Under the pieces are notes generated by a model. That model saw only the letters and a list, made by a program, of their open reading frames with translations, did not search any database and was not told the DNA's origin. A stretch of 64,000 bases of DNA from Mycobacterium sp. IS-3022 (GTDB taxonomy: Bacteria; Actinomycetota; Actinomycetes; Mycobacteriales; Mycobacteriaceae), in NCBI RefSeq assembly GCF_001500065.1, contig NZ_LQIN01000023.1, positions 1-64,000 on the forward strand, read 5' to 3'. The position numbers were made by a program, and so were the translations under genes. This document shows, in pieces, positions 61,540 through 64,000 of the stretch. Numbering within the stretch: the first letter of the stretch is position 1; every line of letters begins with the position of its first letter.

Positions 61540-62507
61540 TGTTCACCTTGCGGTTCGACATGCGCGCCCCGGTGCGCGGCGCACCCGTGAGCGACCTGTA
61601 CGCAGCGGCCATCGACATGTGCGCATGGACGGAGACGCGCGGTGCGCTGATCGCGGTGTTGTCCGAGCATCACGGCGCCGACGACGGCCACCTGCCGGTC
61701 CCGCTCATCCTCGCGTCCGCGATCGCTGCCCGCACCCGACAGCTCGCGATACTGCTGGCGGCTGTGCCGATCACCTTCTGGGACCCGGTGCGGCTGGCGG
61801 AGGAGATCAGCGTCCTGGACATCATCAGCAAGGGGCGTGTGTCGTATGCCTTCGGCATCGGACACCGCGCCGAGGAATACGAGCATTTCGGCGTCGGCAT
61901 GGCCGGGCGCGGCAAGTTGGCCGATGAGTCGCTGGCGCTTGTTCGCCTGCTGCTCGCCGGTGAGCCGGTCGATCGCGAGGGCAGGCGTATCCAGGTCACA
62001 CCGGCGCCCGTCACGGTCGGTGGTCCGCTCATGCTCGTCGCCGGCGGCAGCAAAGCCGCAGCGCGGCGTGCGGCGAGGCACGGGCTGGGCTTCATCGCGC
62101 AGACCGCGTCGTCGGCACTGAAGGAGTTCTATGAAGCGGAGTGCCGCGCCAACGGGCACGAGCCGGGCGTGACGCAGTTTCCGGAACCCGGTGCGCCCAC
62201 AACGGTGTTCGTCGCCGACGATGTGGATGCCGCGTGGGCCGAGCTTGGACCACATCTGCTGCACGACGCGGTTACGGCGGCGTCATACCGACACGGCGAC
62301 GACTCGGTGGCCAGCATCTCGCGAGTCGACACCGTCGCCGCACTGCGGAATCCACAGGGTCCATACCGGATCGTGACCGTGGACGAGGCCGCCGCATATG
62401 TCCGGGGCGGCAAGCCGCTGCCGCTTCTGCCGCTTTGCGGCGGTGTCCCACCCGATGTCGCGTGGCCCTATCTGGAACGCGCTGTGATGGCGTCCGAGCG
62501 TGCGTGA
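61539..62507 (+). CDS. LLM-class (luciferase-like) oxidoreductase
   Basis: A 322-residue TIM-barrel protein of the luciferase-like monooxygenase superfamily. Signatures are LSEHHGADDGHLPVPL, PVRLAEEISVLDIISKGR and AFGIGHRAEEYEHFGV. Family members use FMN or F420; in mycobacteria many use F420, whose synthesis gene fbiD is in this window, but the cofactor cannot be read from the sequence with certainty. The ATG at 61539 begins the conserved strand. The next gene follows after 15 bp, so they form an operon with the P450. Confidence 0.85.
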   Translation: MFTLRFDMRAPVRGAPVSDLYAAAIDMCAWTETRGALIAVLSEHHGADDGHLPVPLILASAIAARTRQLAILLAAVPITFWDPVRLAEEISVLDIISKGRVSYAFGIGHRAEEYEHFGVGMAGRGKLADESLALVRLLLAGEPVDREGRRIQVTPAPVTVGGPLMLVAGGSKAAARRAARHGLGFIAQTASSALKEFYEAECRANGHEPGVTQFPEPGAPTTVFVADDVDAAWAELGPHLLHDAVTAASYRHGDDSVASISRVDTVAALRNPQGPYRIVTVDEAAAYVRGGKPLPLLPLCGGVPPDVAWPYLERAVMASERA

Positions 62508-62522
62508 GCGAGAGGAGGACCT

Positions 62523-63596
62523 GTGACATCTCCGCTGCGAACCGTGGTCTGGTCGACGGGCGGCGTCGGATCGATCGCCATCGACGCGATCCGCGGCAGA
62601 CCCGACATGGAACTCGTTGGGGTATGGGTGCATTCGGAGGCGAAAGTCGGCAAAGACGCAGGTGTTCTCGCCGGTATCGACCCGATCGGGGTGACAGCCA
62701 CCAACGACCGGTCCGCGCTCGTCGCGCTACAACCCGACTGTGTCGTGTACGCCGCGAGCGGCCCCGAACGCGACGCGGGAGCCGTGCCCGATTATCTGGC
62801 ATTGCTCGAGGCGGGGATCAACGTCGTGTCGACATCGTCGACCACCCTGGTGTACCCGCCGGCGTACTACTCGCCCGAGTGGCGTGCCCAGATGGAAGAG
62901 GCGGCCAGGTTGGGTGACGCGTCGTTCTATGCGTCGGGCATCTTTCCTGGGTTCGGCTCGGACGAGCTCGCGCTGTCGCTCGCGACTCAGTCGAAGAAGA
63001 TCCGCTGCCTCAAGGTCACCGAGGTCGCGCTCAACGATCACTATTCCGTGGCCGACGTGATGATGAACGGCATGGGCTTCGGTCACGCACTCGACTTCGA
63101 ACCGCTTTTGAAGACACCGGGTTTCATCGAGATGGCATGGCGAGCGCCGATCTTCCTGATGGCCGCTGGACTGGGTGTCGAGGTCGAGGAGGTCCGGGGG
63201 ACACTGGACCGCCGCCGCACCCATCGTGACATCGAGGTGGCCTTCGGCACGATCAGGGCGGGCACCTGCGGCGCGGTCAGCACGCGGGCGGCCGGAGTGG
63301 TCAACGGCCGCGAAGCCATCATCGTCGAGCACATCATCCGGATGGCTCGCGACGTCGCGCCGGACTGGCCCACTTCAGAGTTCGACGCGACATACCGCGT
63401 CGACATCGAGGGCGAACCCGACATCCATTGCGCGATGAACTTGGGGGCGCGGCAGGGGCACGCCGCGGGCCACGCGGCGATGACCGCCACCGCGATGCGG
63501 GTGGTCAATGCCATTCCCTATGTCGTGGAGGCTCCGTCAGGCCTGCTGAGCTCATTGGACCTGCCGAACACGCTGCCGCGCCACGCATTCGATTGA
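62523..63596 (+). CDS. Dihydrodipicolinate-reductase-like NAD(P)-binding dehydrogenase
   Basis: A 357-residue protein with a Rossmann motif at the N-terminus (STGGVGSIAIDAI) and the two-domain plan of dihydrodipicolinate reductase-like proteins. ASGIFPGFGSDELALSLA resembles the catalytic region of the group that includes 2,4-diaminopentanoate dehydrogenase. Not DapB itself: it is longer and its neighbours are catabolic. Proteins like this often sit beside P450s and lipid genes in mycobacteria. The start is GTG 62523 after GAGAGGAGG. Confidence 0.8.
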   Translation: MTSPLRTVVWSTGGVGSIAIDAIRGRPDMELVGVWVHSEAKVGKDAGVLAGIDPIGVTATNDRSALVALQPDCVVYAASGPERDAGAVPDYLALLEAGINVVSTSSTTLVYPPAYYSPEWRAQMEEAARLGDASFYASGIFPGFGSDELALSLATQSKKIRCLKVTEVALNDHYSVADVMMNGMGFGHALDFEPLLKTPGFIEMAWRAPIFLMAAGLGVEVEEVRGTLDRRRTHRDIEVAFGTIRAGTCGAVSTRAAGVVNGREAIIVEHIIRMARDVAPDWPTSEFDATYRVDIEGEPDIHCAMNLGARQGHAAGHAAMTATAMRVVNAIPYVVEAPSGLLSSLDLPNTLPRHAFD

Positions 63597-63639
63597 TTCA
63601 CAAAGGAGTTTTCGAATTGACGACCCGAGGGACGATCCG

Positions 63640-64000
63640 ATGACCGGCGCGCACACCGTCGACCTGTACTACGACCCGTTCGATTTCGCGATCGACGACG
63701 ATCCGTACCCGATCTGGAAGCGGATGCGGGACGAAGCGCCGCTGTATTACAACGAGAAGTATGACTTCTACGCACTGAGTCGCTATGAGGACGTGGCTCG
63801 CGAACTGCACAACTGGGATACGTACCGGTCGGGCAAGGGCACCACGATGGACGTCATCAAGAGCGGTGTCGACGTGCCGCCCGGCGTCATCCTCTTCGAA
63901 GACCCGCCGCTTCACGATCTCCATCGGCGGGTGCTGTCCAAGGTCTTCACGCCGCGGCGGATGGAGGCCATCGAGCCGCTGACTCGTCAGTTCTGTGTCC
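63640..64000 (+). CDS. Cytochrome P450 (N-terminal part, cut by window end)
   Basis: The first 120 residues of a soluble bacterial P450. DPYPIWKRMRDEAPLYYNEK and FEDPPLHDLHRRVLSKVFTPRR (here in two parts: the second holds the C-helix HxxxHRR pattern contacting the haem propionate) identify the family. The haem cysteine lies beyond the window. The ATG at 63640 has GAGGGA (63626-63631) upstream. A short 8-codon TTG frame (63617-63643), itself preceded by AAAGGAG, ends across this ATG. Substrate is unknown; the neighbours suggest a lipid or terpenoid. Confidence 0.88.
   Translation, partial: MTGAHTVDLYYDPFDFAIDDDPYPIWKRMRDEAPLYYNEKYDFYALSRYEDVARELHNWDTYRSGKGTTMDVIKSGVDVPPGVILFEDPPLHDLHRRVLSKVFTPRRMEAIEPLTRQFCV

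Overview
The window is about 64 kb of high-GC actinobacterial chromosome. Gene content, frequent GTG starts, leaderless-looking starts, SepIVA, FbiD and an Mce operon point to a fast-growing Mycobacterium (Mycolicibacterium type). Gene order from leuCD to the DUF2469 gene follows the M. tuberculosis Rv2989-Rv2901c segment as I remember it, with local differences. I see no tRNA, rRNA, CRISPR or phage genes.

Left part (1-13.9 kb): the tip of an IS481-like insertion sequence, an IclR regulator divergent from leuC-leuD, hupB with a strong terminator, mutT1, ppk, the F420 biosynthesis gene fbiD, gpsA, a PLP lyase, ddlA, a DUF3515 protein, thiL, ung and a small Thr/Pro-rich lipoprotein. Middle-left (13.9-28.4 kb): zinc-type rpmB, an intact DAK2 kinase, recG, an exported HNH nuclease-like protein, two tandem aldo-keto reductases, lipN, a DsbA-like/VKOR disulfide pair, pyruvate carboxylase, rsmD (apparently starting at CTG), coaD and a hemerythrin-like gene. 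In M. tuberculosis the large PDIM/PGL lipid locus lies between coaD and sepIVA; here only the hemerythrin gene does.

Middle-right (28.6-44.5 kb): sepIVA, DUF177, rnc, mutM, an OsmC-like gene, acyP, smc and ftsY (RNA processing, DNA repair, chromosome condensation, protein targeting), then the nitrogen operon amt-glnK-glnD behind a convincing GlnR-type site, then ffh and an amidohydrolase. 44.5-52.7 kb: a tandem pair of DacB2-like D,D-carboxypeptidases, a SnoaL-like protein, the rpsP-khpA-rimM-trmD ribosome/tRNA operon, lppW, rplS, lepB, rnhB and DUF2469.

Right part (52.7-64 kb) breaks from the M. tuberculosis order. After a 571-bp intergenic stretch with AT-rich patches comes a complete, tightly overlapping mceABCDEF operon plus a secreted accessory gene, but with no yrbE permease genes. 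It is followed by an LLM-type (possibly F420-dependent) oxidoreductase, a dihydrodipicolinate-reductase-like dehydrogenase and the start of a cytochrome P450, a set suggesting uptake and oxidation of a lipid or terpenoid-like substrate.

The most interesting non-coding signals are a 62-bp palindromic element present twice at identical length with conserved blocks and fully diverged spacers, the GlnR site before amt, a long inverted repeat before rpsP, and very short ORFs whose stop codons overlap the starts of the LLM and P450 genes.
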